NCBI GenBank assembly: GCA_913045375.1
Contig: CAJWQE010000003.1
Span: 1 to 64,000 of the forward strand
Source: an uncultured Halieaceae bacterium
GTDB taxonomy: Bacteria; Pseudomonadota; Gammaproteobacteria; Pseudomonadales; Halieaceae
Direction of reading: 5' to 3'
Length of the DNA: 64,000 nt
In this document: in pieces, positions 42,983-51,395 of the stretch
How the letters are laid out: every line of letters starts with the position of its first letter
How positions within the stretch are numbered: the first letter of the stretch is position 1
Notes under the pieces: generated by a model
Seen by the model: only the letters and a program-made list of their open reading frames with translations
Database searches by the model: none
Told to the model about the DNA's origin: nothing
Translations under genes and position numbers: made by a program

Positions 42983-43894
42983 ATGCCTACATCCTCATCC
43001 GCATCGAACCAACGCGCGCTGATCTATGCTCTAGCGGCCGTAGGTCTGTGGAGCACGATGGCCACTGCTTTTAAATGGGCGCTCGAGTTCAACACACCGA
43101 TGGCTCTGATTACCCTGGCGGCGACCGTGTCGTGGTGCTTTTTTGGTGTCAGGGTGATTGGGGCGGGCAGCCTAAACTCGATGCGCGAGATGAAGAGCGC
43201 CCTGCTGTTACGTTGCCTACTTTTGGGACTGCTTAACCCCGCTTTTTATTATTGGATTCTGTTTACAGCCTATGACCTGTTACCGGCGCAGGACGCGATG
43301 GCCATTAACTACACCTGGGGACTCACTTTGCCGATCGTTGCCTCCCTGTTTTCGCGCACACTGCCCACAACGCACGAAACAGGATTAGCGCTTCTGAGCT
43401 ACCTCGGGATTCTTGTCATTGCGACAAATGGCAATCTGGGGAGTTTAGAATTCGATCAACCAGCAGGTGTGGCACTCGCACTTTTCTCAACCGTCATCTG
43501 GGGCCTGTCATGGGTCGTTAATTCGCGCATTGTCGATGCCAACAATATCGACCCGGAACTGGCGTTATTACTAAACTTTTCGGCCGCGCTACCTGTGCTG
43601 TGGATCGTTACAGGGCTGACGGGGCAATTGCCCAGTGTCAGCATGGGTTCGTTGCTCGGCGGTTTTTATGTTGGTCTCTTTGAAATGGGCATTGCCTTTG
43701 TGCTCTGGATGAATGCAATGCGTCTCACCGACAACCCGCTTCGCATCAGTAGCCTCATTTTTCTGGCACCACCGCTATCACTGCTACTCATCGGGACTGT
43801 GCTGAACGAAACCATTGCAGGCAGTACGCTTATTGGATTGGTAGTTATTTTAGTGGGGCTCGCCGGTCAACAATGGCTGGATCGCGCTAGATAA
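42983..43894 (+). CDS. EamA/DMT family transporter
   Basis: Drug/metabolite transporter of 303 residues with ten hydrophobic helices in two EamA repeats (GLWSTMATAFKWALEF opens the first, FSTVIWGLSWVVNSRIV the second). Such proteins export or exchange amino acids, metabolites and drugs; the substrate is not predictable. The start 42983 gives a short polar N-terminus before helix 1; the open frame upstream overlaps the divergent gamma-CA-like gene. It overlaps the convergent oxygenase gene by 8 nt. Confidence 0.88.
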   Translation: MPTSSSASNQRALIYALAAVGLWSTMATAFKWALEFNTPMALITLAATVSWCFFGVRVIGAGSLNSMREMKSALLLRCLLLGLLNPAFYYWILFTAYDLLPAQDAMAINYTWGLTLPIVASLFSRTLPTTHETGLALLSYLGILVIATNGNLGSLEFDQPAGVALALFSTVIWGLSWVVNSRIVDANNIDPELALLLNFSAALPVLWIVTGLTGQLPSVSMGSLLGGFYVGLFEMGIAFVLWMNAMRLTDNPLRISSLIFLAPPLSLLLIGTVLNETIAGSTLIGLVVILVGLAGQQWLDRAR

Positions 43895-44759
43895 CACCGA
43901 GCTCCTGTAAACGCTCACCAAGATAGCTGTCTGCTGTGTAGCGCGAAGAGAGCGTTACCTCAGGTCTGGGGTGTAAAAATAACGGAAGCGACATTCGACC
44001 ACTCGCGGCCTGTCCCTCATCGGGTGTAGCAACGCGATGTGTTGTAGATCGTAAAAAACCCTCAGTGGCTTCCTGAAGCATGTCGCCAATATTGACGACC
44101 ACCTGACTCGGCCGATTAACGACCTCGATCCACTCCCCATCCGACAATTGAAGCTCGAGACCGGGTCCATCAGAGGCGGGCAAGATAGTCAGTAAATTGA
44201 TGTCCTCGTGTGCCGCGGCTCTAGGCAACTCAATGCCCGACTCGACAGGCGGGTAATGTAAAACGCGCAACATGGTCTGCGCGCTGTTCTCGATCATGGA
44301 TTCGAGGGGCATGGAAAGCCGGCTGACAATATCTGAGGGAAGCTGTTGGGCAACCCAACGCAATAATGTGGTTGAAAACTTAAGGCAGTCTTCAAAGTGT
44401 GCTTCTAAGTCGGGCTTCAAGTGGCTGGGGCAACGGCCCCATTGATAGAACTGGAAGTATTCCTTGTAGTCGCGAACTTCCTGCCCTTTCGCGCTTTCAG
44501 CCTGATCGAGTGCGAAATATCCGTCTTGCCTAATCGGGTCCATCACAAACTCAGTCGCAACTCCCTCGGCAAAGTGTGCGCGCCACGCGCCGTAAATACG
44601 ATCAACTCGCGTCATATCCAACGGGTGCGATATCAATGTGGCAAAACCGTACTGTTTCAAGCTCTCAAAAAAGGCTTCAGGCGCATCAGCCGCGTTGTAA
44701 TCAATGAGAGGAAGCTCGCGTTTTTCGCCCGCGTAGGGCTCGTGCGGGGAGTTAACCAT
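43887..44759 (-). CDS. Isopenicillin-N-synthase-like 2-oxoglutarate/Fe(II) oxygenase
   Basis: Oxygenase of 290 residues with the double-stranded beta-helix of plant and bacterial 2OG/Fe(II) dioxygenases. The metal triad is His184 and Asp186 in AAHEDINLL and His241 in STTHRV; the 2OG anchor is Arg255 with Ser257 in GRMSLPLF. The N-terminal LPLIDYNAADAPEAFFESLKQ is the usual non-haem N-domain opening. It would hydroxylate or desaturate a small molecule. Its ATG shares the TAATG overlap with the upstream nucleoside transporter stop, which suggests that a nucleoside or related compound is relevant. Confidence 0.9.
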   Translation of the reverse strand: MVNSPHEPYAGEKRELPLIDYNAADAPEAFFESLKQYGFATLISHPLDMTRVDRIYGAWRAHFAEGVATEFVMDPIRQDGYFALDQAESAKGQEVRDYKEYFQFYQWGRCPSHLKPDLEAHFEDCLKFSTTLLRWVAQQLPSDIVSRLSMPLESMIENSAQTMLRVLHYPPVESGIELPRAAAHEDINLLTILPASDGPGLELQLSDGEWIEVVNRPSQVVVNIGDMLQEATEGFLRSTTHRVATPDEGQAASGRMSLPLFLHPRPEVTLSSRYTADSYLGERLQELGVI

Positions 44760-45988
44760 TAGCCGGCAGCTCCCGGGAGCGACAAAAAGAAGCCGGCGAG
44801 TGCGGCGCTCATCAGATTGGCCAAAGTGGCTGCTATCAAGGCCCTGACCCCAAGCCGAGAAATATCATCTCGTCTGCTCGGCGCAATAGCGCCCAAGCCG
44901 CCTAGCAAAATGGCGATCGAGGATAAGTTGGCGAAACCACAAAGAGCAAAAATCACCACCGCTTGTGCGATGGGTGAGAGCGACTCACTAACACCGGAGA
45001 AGGCAACATAGGCCACGAATTCATTCAAGATCAGTTTTTGACCAATGAGGCTCCCCGCAGTAGACGCCTCGGCCCACGGTATGCCAAGTAGCCAGGCAAC
45101 CGGACCCAATAGGTAGCCAAGGAGTAGCTCCAGGGTAATGTCCTCAAAACCCACGAAGGCGCCAAAGTACTGCAATAGGCCATTGATCAAGGCAATCAGC
45201 GCAACAAAGGCGATCAACATTGCAGCAATAGCCGCAGCCATCCTGAGGCCATCCAGTGCACCCGTCGCCGCCGCGTCAATGATATTGACGTAACGCGGTG
45301 TGGTCGCATCGTCACCAGCCTTTGGGACCACAGGCGCCCCTGTTTCAGGCTCGATCAACTTCGCCATCATCAAGCCACCGGGCGCTGCCATGAAACTTGC
45401 GGTAACGAGGTATTCCAGCGGAATTCCCAGCGCCACGTAACCCGCCATCACCGAGCCTGCAATGGTGGACAGGCCGCCGACCATCACGGCAAACAACTCG
45501 GATCGAGTCATTGCGGGGATAAACGGTTTTACAACCAGTGGAGCCTCCGCCTGACCCACAAAAATATTTGCCGCAGCGGACATGGACTCGGCATGGCTGG
45601 TGCCCAGGAAGCGACGCAATCCGCCACCGAGGATTCGCACCACCCACATCATGACACCCAAGTGATACAGGACTGCAATAAAGGCACTAAAGAAGACAAC
45701 TACCGGAAGCACGTTGACGGCGAAGACAAAGCCAATCGGACCGTCGTAGGCCGCTAGCTGGCCGAACATAAAATCAATGCCAGCACGCGAATAGCTCAGC
45801 AGCGAACCAATGACGTCGGCGGCAGCGCTGAGCGCACGGTTACCCCAGGACGTAAAGAGAGCAATGCCACCGACGACAAACTGAATGGCAAAGGCCATTC
45901 CGATCGTTTTCCATGCTATCGCCCGTCGATTAGAGGACACCGCGTAAGCGAAGGCCACAATGGCAAGCATGCCGAGGACACTGTGCAT
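44759..45988 (-). CDS. NupC-type concentrative nucleoside transporter
   Basis: CNT family nucleoside symporter of 409 residues. The N-terminal MHSVLGMLAIVAFAYAVSSNRRAI, the central GQAEAPLVVKPFIPAMTRSELFAVMVGGLSTIAGSVMAGYVALGI region (nucleoside and cation site) and the late GESLxP-like block FSGVSESLSPIAQAVVIFALCGFANL-type sequence match the family; pieces are quoted only in part elsewhere. Members import purine and pyrimidine nucleosides with Na+ or H+. It is the first gene of a pair with the 2OG oxygenase. An 876-nt region upstream, with no large gene, separates it from the Oar-like receptor. Confidence 0.9.
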   Translation of the reverse strand: MHSVLGMLAIVAFAYAVSSNRRAIAWKTIGMAFAIQFVVGGIALFTSWGNRALSAAADVIGSLLSYSRAGIDFMFGQLAAYDGPIGFVFAVNVLPVVVFFSAFIAVLYHLGVMMWVVRILGGGLRRFLGTSHAESMSAAANIFVGQAEAPLVVKPFIPAMTRSELFAVMVGGLSTIAGSVMAGYVALGIPLEYLVTASFMAAPGGLMMAKLIEPETGAPVVPKAGDDATTPRYVNIIDAAATGALDGLRMAAAIAAMLIAFVALIALINGLLQYFGAFVGFEDITLELLLGYLLGPVAWLLGIPWAEASTAGSLIGQKLILNEFVAYVAFSGVSESLSPIAQAVVIFALCGFANLSSIAILLGGLGAIAPSRRDDISRLGVRALIAATLANLMSAALAGFFLSLPGAAG

Positions 45989-46399
45989 CGTAATTTCCGG
46001 AAATTGTGTGACGTCAAGATACCGGCATTTGCGCAGTCATCCAAATGAAAAAAGACGCGATACGAGGTGTTTTTCAGACCGCGAGACCAAGCATCGTTAT
46101 ATCTGCACAACATCTTATCCCGCGACTTCTGCAACCGGAGAAAAGTAGGCGAAAAAGCTGGGTAAGTGCCGCCTCTGCGAGACACATCTTGAGACACCTT
46201 TATCTCGAGCCTCCCTCAAACTCTAGCGCTGGGGATTTTTCATAACCGACCCGTCGTTCATCTCATTACCCATCGAGTGGGATCGCCGAAACCGGTCCTC
46301 TAGGAGACTGAGTACAGTGGGTAGCAGTTACCCATACCAGGCTCTCTAAAGCATCAGGGACTCTGACGAGTGGCGGTTGCTAAAGGGTGCAATTCGGTC

Positions 46400-46555
46400 T
46401 TATGCGTGCTGTGCAGCGATCGGATGCGTCGGAAACACTGGACGAATGAGGGGCTTACGAAACGTAGAGGCAAGCCCCCGTTCACTGATCATTGCCATGA
46501 CCATTACGCTAACCACAAAGACTGTTCGTGTCGTAGTGACCGCGGACCGGGTCAC
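46400..46555 (-). CDS. Possible 51-residue small membrane protein
   Basis: A short frame beginning GTG, which overlaps the stop of the preceding small frame by 4 nt (GTGA). It encodes a hydrophobic stretch TVFVVSVMVMAMIS (about 11-24) and a basic, proline-rich tail. There is no known family match that I can name. It could be chance; support is the start/stop overlap with the frame at 46552-46653. Confidence 0.2.
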   Translation of the reverse strand: MTRSAVTTTRTVFVVSVMVMAMISERGLASTFRKPLIRPVFPTHPIAAQHA

Positions 46556-46653
46556 ACCATCGCGCCCACGGAATAGAAAAGAACAGAAACCACCACGCTG
46601 AAGGTAATCGTTGTGCTGGCGCTTTCTAGGATGGCGGGTAACTTCGCCCTCAT
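46552..46653 (-). CDS. Possible 33-residue single-helix peptide
   Basis: ATG at 46653 is preceded by GGAG at 9-nt spacing. The product is MRAKLPAILESASTTITFSV continuing with a hydrophobic VVVSVLFYSVGAMV end, i.e. one plausible membrane helix after a short polar start. The frame ends in an overlap with another small frame. I do not recognise it; short leader peptides, small membrane proteins and chance are all possible. Confidence 0.3.
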   Translation of the reverse strand: MRAKLPAILESASTTITFSVVVSVLFYSVGAMV

Positions 46654-46661
46654 GATGTCGT

Positions 46662-46800
46662 ACTCCAATAACTATGTTACTTGCTAATACGACATATGTT
46701 ACTTATTAACCCAAAAAAAGTAACAAAAAATAATGTGAATTCTTCTTCATAGTAATGTATATAATAAAACACATTCTTAAAAGTTATATTATTACTCTAA
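46662..46800. other. AT-rich island with repeated ATGTTACTT and inverted AAGTAAC
   Basis: This stretch is very AT-rich, in contrast to its GC-richer neighbours. ATGTTACTT occurs twice (starting near 46673 and 46698), and the second copy pairs with AAAGTAAC downstream, giving GTTACTT ... AAGTAAC inverted repeats. It lies between the receptor terminator and the small frames, so it could be a promoter for minus-strand transcription toward 46653, a protein-binding region or an insertion remnant. Confidence 0.55.
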
Positions 46801-46819
46801 GCCACTGTTTTTATTGCAC

Positions 46820-46844
46820 AAAAAAAGGCGCCCTCAGGCGCCTT
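46820..46844 (-). terminator. Strong rho-independent terminator after the Oar-like receptor gene
   Basis: AAGGCGCC and GGCGCCTT form an 8-bp perfect stem with a 4-nt loop and, on the minus strand, continue into TTTTTTT. It lies 20 nt past the receptor stop codon. Confidence 0.92.
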
Positions 46845-46864
46845 ATTAGATTCAAAAGCCGGTA

Positions 46865-49800
46865 TTAGAAGCGATACTCGGCTCCGATTCGGATTTCCCA
46901 GAGCGACGCACCGCCGATACGTGACTCGGTTCGCCCTGCATCGATATCACCTTGGGTAACACCGTATGGGAAGTTAGGCTTATACATCACACCCCACTCA
47001 TCGTTAAGCAGGTTAGTCACGTTATCCACCACGATGAAGGCACGTGCGCTGTGTTCCGCATTGATTCCAGGCAACTCCTGAGAGATGCGGAGGTCGGCTT
47101 TAGTCCATGAACTACCTTTACGGTTGTTTCGCGTACCGGGCTCCACCAGTACATGCTCGAGGAAGTCGAGGTAAGGCGTGAAGCCGTAAGCGAGGCCAGT
47201 ACCTTCAAAGCCACCCAAGGTCACGCTGTAGGGCACACCCGAGCTCGACTGCGCGAAGAGCGAGAAGCGCGTGTTGTAATCACCGAACAGGTTAACGTTG
47301 TAGTTCAGGACACCCGTAAAGCGGTGCTCAATGTTGTAGTTCGATGGTGACAGGACTTCCTCTTCTGGATCATAGAACGTTCTGTTTACGTAGTTTGAGA
47401 AGGCAACCGACGATGTCATCGGATTCACGTCTTTCGCATCAACCCACGCGTAACCGAGTCGAACATCCAGGCCGTTCTCAAAGTCCTTGAAGACGCTCAC
47501 AGCTACAGACTCAGACTCATTGCCCACGCCGCTGTTGGTGAGAACAAATGACGGTAGTCGTACGCTGTCGTATACGGGGTAACCGTTACCGAAGTCATTC
47601 GTTCCCACTTGCTCAAGGTCACCGTGCTTATAAATAGCCGTGTCCTTGCCACGCGTGATTTGCGCATCGGCTGTGATCAAGTAACCACTGTCAGTCTGCC
47701 ACGTTAGACCCAGTGCATACTTCCACTCAGAAGGTGCTTCGAAGTTTGGATCGAGGTAGACGATTTCAAAGTTACTACCGTCTCCTGCAGCTACTTGAGC
47801 GACCTGTTGCGATGGGATGCCGTAACCAGGACCGCAAACGGGTGCGCTTGGCTCACACAGCTCATAGGTTTGCTCAAACAAATTCACACCACGGATCTGT
47901 GTCTGCACGGCCGTCGTGTTGGTGTTTGAGAACACGTTGGAGTACCAGACGTTAGGGTTACCACCAGAGAAGAGACCGACACCACCACTCAGGGTCATGT
48001 TGTCATTCATCTCATAGGTAAAACCGATACGCGGCATCAGGAGGTCCAATCCGTCGAGTGTGGCGGTGTTGGGGAATCCGTAGTCCGTAGCAAACGCAGG
48101 GTTCAATGCTGGCTTGTCGTCTGACTCATAGCTGTCGTAACGCAAACCGTAGGTCAGCCGGAAGTCTGGGCTTACCTGCCACTCGTCTTCGATATAAGCC
48201 GTATGGATGGTATAGCCCCAGGACACAGCCGCATCGAGTTCGTTGTTAGTGATGGCATTACCGTAGTAGACACGCGCCGCAATGCCCTGCTCAAAATTAT
48301 CGATGCCATCGAAACGAATCTCAGTGTCGACGTGCTGATAGAACAGGTTATAGATGTCTGACGAGTCCCGCTCGTAGCCGAAGGTAATCGTGTGATCATC
48401 CATGATGTAGGTGCCGCGAGCCACTAGCTGCTCAACTTCCCAATCGAGGTCATTCGCCTGTCGGCTGTCGTCCTGACCAAGATAAACATCAACCTCATCC
48501 AGCTCGATGCGGAACTCCGCAAAGTCGCCACCCGATACAGAGGCCTGAAGGAAATCCACCTCGTTGTACGAGTAACGGACTTCAGTCGAGAAGTTCTCAC
48601 TCCAGTCGGCATACCAGTTGATATTGTAAGTAGTGAGCTCCGCACCGCGCTTGTAGAAGTGCTTGTCGAACTCGAACTCATCCAGATCACCATCTGACGC
48701 AGTGAAGTTGAACGAGTCGTTGTACATGTAAGTCATCGACAGGCGCTGTGTCTCGCTCGCATACCAATCAAGCTTGATAAGGTACTTCTCATCGTCAAAG
48801 TCGAAGGCTTCTGACACCGTTCGTCCTGGCTCATAGCCGTACACATCGCGCGCAATCTGCGCAATACGGTCAAGCTCTGCTTGAGTCACAGGCACTTCGT
48901 TCACCGCACCTGAGCCAATGGCACCACGGTTGTTTAGGTCAGCACCGTTGTACTTCTCGTAGGCACCGTAGAAGAACAACTGATCTTCGATCAACGCTCC
49001 ACCCAACTCAAAGCCGTAGCGGGTTTCTTCATAATCCTGCTGGGCAATCTTGTCACCCTCGAGCTTATCGCCACGGAAGTCATCAGAACCGTAATCAAAG
49101 AAAACCGAACCGTAGATCTCGTTGCGACCCGTTTTTGTGACCGCGTTGATGTTACACGCCGAGAAGCCGCCGTAGACAACACTCATAGGCGCCATCTCAA
49201 CAGCCACGCTTGAAATTGCGTCGTACGGGAAGGGCATACGCTGCGTTGGATAACCGTTCGAGTTAAGACCAAAACCGTCATTCAAGCGCACACCATCAAC
49301 GGTGAGGCTGTTGTAGCGAGGGTTGGCACCGTTACATTGAACAGCATCAACATCGCCTCGCGACTGATCTACATACAGTCGCGGATCCTGCTGAATAATG
49401 TCGTTGATGTTTCGATTGACTGTAGGTGAGTCTTGCAAGGCCGCGACATCAAAAATTGCATTTGGCCCGATAGCTGTTTCAGCAAGCACCACCTGCTCAG
49501 CGGTTACAACGACCTCTTCGACTGAAGAGAGGTTGTAGTTAAGTACCGCCGACTGACCAACCGCAAGCGAGACATTCTTTGTCATCGATTTTTGAAGGCC
49601 GGTCGCGTTGACCTCGACGTCGTAGGCCACGCCAGCAGGCAAGCCTCTTACCGAGTAGCTACCATTAGCGCCTGCCTCAACCGTTTTAGAAATGCCTGTA
49701 GCTCGGCTGGTTACCACGACCGTCGCACCTTCTAAAGGTGCTCCAGAGGTATTAACCACCACACCACGTACCTCAGCCGTTGTTTCCTGTGCTTGCGCAA

Positions 49801-49888
49801 CTGGCGTAACCAGCGCGAAAGACAGCATTGCAGTGGCAACTGTCGCTGCCAACGACTTTTGTGTCGTTTTTAGTCCGCGAACAACCAT
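46865..49888 (-). CDS. Oar-like TonB-dependent receptor with N-terminal carboxypeptidase-regulatory-like domain
   Basis: Outer-membrane protein of 1007 residues. A signal peptide (1-34, ending VAQAQ) is followed by a CarboxypepD_reg-like beta domain (about 38-120; EVRGVVVNTSGAPLEGATVV), then the plug with NINDIIQQDPRLYVDQSRGD and NSLTVDGVRLNDGFGLNSNG, and a long barrel ending IRIGAEYRF. These Oar/SusC-like receptors import large or complex nutrients; the ligand is unknown. The start 49888 has AGGAG at 7-nt spacing; the frame extends upstream without signal-peptide features. It is isolated, with its own terminator. Confidence 0.92.
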   Translation of the reverse strand: MVVRGLKTTQKSLAATVATAMLSFALVTPVAQAQETTAEVRGVVVNTSGAPLEGATVVVTSRATGISKTVEAGANGSYSVRGLPAGVAYDVEVNATGLQKSMTKNVSLAVGQSAVLNYNLSSVEEVVVTAEQVVLAETAIGPNAIFDVAALQDSPTVNRNINDIIQQDPRLYVDQSRGDVDAVQCNGANPRYNSLTVDGVRLNDGFGLNSNGYPTQRMPFPYDAISSVAVEMAPMSVVYGGFSACNINAVTKTGRNEIYGSVFFDYGSDDFRGDKLEGDKIAQQDYEETRYGFELGGALIEDQLFFYGAYEKYNGADLNNRGAIGSGAVNEVPVTQAELDRIAQIARDVYGYEPGRTVSEAFDFDDEKYLIKLDWYASETQRLSMTYMYNDSFNFTASDGDLDEFEFDKHFYKRGAELTTYNINWYADWSENFSTEVRYSYNEVDFLQASVSGGDFAEFRIELDEVDVYLGQDDSRQANDLDWEVEQLVARGTYIMDDHTITFGYERDSSDIYNLFYQHVDTEIRFDGIDNFEQGIAARVYYGNAITNNELDAAVSWGYTIHTAYIEDEWQVSPDFRLTYGLRYDSYESDDKPALNPAFATDYGFPNTATLDGLDLLMPRIGFTYEMNDNMTLSGGVGLFSGGNPNVWYSNVFSNTNTTAVQTQIRGVNLFEQTYELCEPSAPVCGPGYGIPSQQVAQVAAGDGSNFEIVYLDPNFEAPSEWKYALGLTWQTDSGYLITADAQITRGKDTAIYKHGDLEQVGTNDFGNGYPVYDSVRLPSFVLTNSGVGNESESVAVSVFKDFENGLDVRLGYAWVDAKDVNPMTSSVAFSNYVNRTFYDPEEEVLSPSNYNIEHRFTGVLNYNVNLFGDYNTRFSLFAQSSSGVPYSVTLGGFEGTGLAYGFTPYLDFLEHVLVEPGTRNNRKGSSWTKADLRISQELPGINAEHSARAFIVVDNVTNLLNDEWGVMYKPNFPYGVTQGDIDAGRTESRIGGASLWEIRIGAEYRF

Positions 49889-50055
49889 CAAGTGTCTCCT
49901 GAGTTGGGAAATAGATTGGAACCGCGCGTCAAAATACCCCGGCGCCGTGTCCATTAAATTACCGTATTAAGACACTATCGTTACAGCGAAGAACTTATCT
50001 GAAAGCTAACCTTTTAAGGGTATCTTTTTTGTCACAACTGCTCGTGACGCTCACT

Positions 50056-51165
50056 TTAGTCGAGCGTCATTAACATCGGCTTTTCGAAGGCCACCAATCC
50101 ACTGACATCGCCACGCTCGACTACTCGCACCCAGTCAGGATTAGCTATGAGTGCCCTGCCGACAGCAACCAGATCAAATTCACCCCGATCCAGCATCTCG
50201 TTGAGACGATCAAGCGACGCAGGTTTGGCCGCTTTGAAGCCAACCTCACCAGGATCCGGAATGAAGTCCGCGTCAAGACTGACACTACCCACCGTAATCG
50301 TGGGCATGCCGGTCAACTTCTTGACCCAGCCAGCGAGATTAAGATCGCTACCCTCGAATTCAGGCTCCCAGAAACGGCGCTGGCTACAATGAAAAATGTC
50401 GACGCCCGCATCGACCAATGGCTCAAGAAAGTCAGCCAGCAATGCCTCTGTTGGTGCCAAACGTGCTGTGTAGTCCTGCTGCTTCCATTGTGACCATCGG
50501 AGAATAATGGGGAAGTCCTTACCGACCTCGGAGCGACACGCGGCAATAATCTCCGATACGAAACGACCGCGCTCTGCCATCGAGCCACCGTATCCGTCAT
50601 CTCTCTGGTTGGTGCCTTCCCAGAAAAACTGATCTAGCAAATAGCCATGGGCACCGTGTATTTCAACGGCATCAAAACCGACCGCCTGCGCATCACGAGC
50701 ACCCTTGGCAAATGCAGCTATCACATCGTCGATATCAGCGGTGGTCATCGTGTGACGGTTGACCTTACCTGGCACATTCATTCCGGAAGGAGCATACCCA
50801 TCGACATCACCCTCGGGGAGCACACCACGCTTGCGCATACCACCAACATGCCAAAGCTGAGGCGCAATCTTCCCGCCCTCGGCGTGAACCGCGTCGACAA
50901 CACGTTTCCAGCCCGCCAAGCGGTCGTCACCGTGAATATAAGGAACGCCCGGATATCCACTAGCTGCGATGTGATCGACACAAGTCCCCTCGGTCACGAT
51001 GAGACCCACACCGCCGGCAGCACGCTTGCGGTAGTACTCGACGTTGGCGTCCGTAGGAATGTTGTCCGGCGACTGATTCCGTGTCATAGGTGCCATTACC
51101 ACACGATTGTTAAGTTCGAGTCCCCCAACGGTTGTGGGGCTGAGTAGCGTGTCGTGTGAGCTCAT
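50056..51165 (-). CDS. Old Yellow Enzyme family NADH:flavin oxidoreductase
   Basis: FMN-dependent TIM-barrel oxidoreductase of 369 residues. It opens with the family block NRVVMAPMTRNQS; PQLWHVGG and FDAVEIHGAHGYLLDQFFW carry the active-site His residues, and WEGTNQRDDGYGGS the next conserved segment; GRALIANPDWV is the C-terminal FMN phosphate loop. Such enzymes reduce activated C=C bonds; physiological substrates are mostly unknown. There is no 4Fe-4S or second domain, so it is of the simple OYE type. It is divergent from the Cry-DASH gene with a 230-nt gap that shows nothing recognisable. Confidence 0.93.
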   Translation of the reverse strand: MSSHDTLLSPTTVGGLELNNRVVMAPMTRNQSPDNIPTDANVEYYRKRAAGGVGLIVTEGTCVDHIAASGYPGVPYIHGDDRLAGWKRVVDAVHAEGGKIAPQLWHVGGMRKRGVLPEGDVDGYAPSGMNVPGKVNRHTMTTADIDDVIAAFAKGARDAQAVGFDAVEIHGAHGYLLDQFFWEGTNQRDDGYGGSMAERGRFVSEIIAACRSEVGKDFPIILRWSQWKQQDYTARLAPTEALLADFLEPLVDAGVDIFHCSQRRFWEPEFEGSDLNLAGWVKKLTGMPTITVGSVSLDADFIPDPGEVGFKAAKPASLDRLNEMLDRGEFDLVAVGRALIANPDWVRVVERGDVSGLVAFEKPMLMTLD

Positions 51166-51395
51166 GCAGGAAACCTCTTATTCAATCCGTTCACAAATTT
51201 TTATTTTCGTCGCAGTGTCATCGCTACGCTGTCAGCAAAGCGAAATACGCGGAGAAGAATAGACCTGCATTCACCCTAAATGCAAAACAAAGCCGGGTTG
51301 CGCGTCGAGCCTACGTCCGACTTGAAGTGTTTCGACCCTCATCATCGTCGCATCGACCTCTTGTAAAGTACGGGTTCATCACGAGGCCTCTCTGA

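Larger units (their letters stand above)
45989..46864. other. 876-nt intergenic region without a confident gene
   Basis: The only long non-coding stretch in the window. From the nupC end it holds the nupC leader (45989 to about 46150), a 6-bp perfect inverted repeat TGGGTA-GCAGT-TACCCA at 46318-46334, two short overlapping minus-strand reading frames at 46400-46653 (listed separately), an AT-rich island from about 46670 to 46800, and the receptor terminator at 46820-46844. No tRNA or structured RNA family is recognisable to me. Confidence 0.7.

Noticed and set aside
46370..46601. Plus-strand frames of 68 and 74 codons in the long intergenic region
   Set aside because: No ribosome sites, skewed composition and no domain; the minus-strand small frames have slightly better support.
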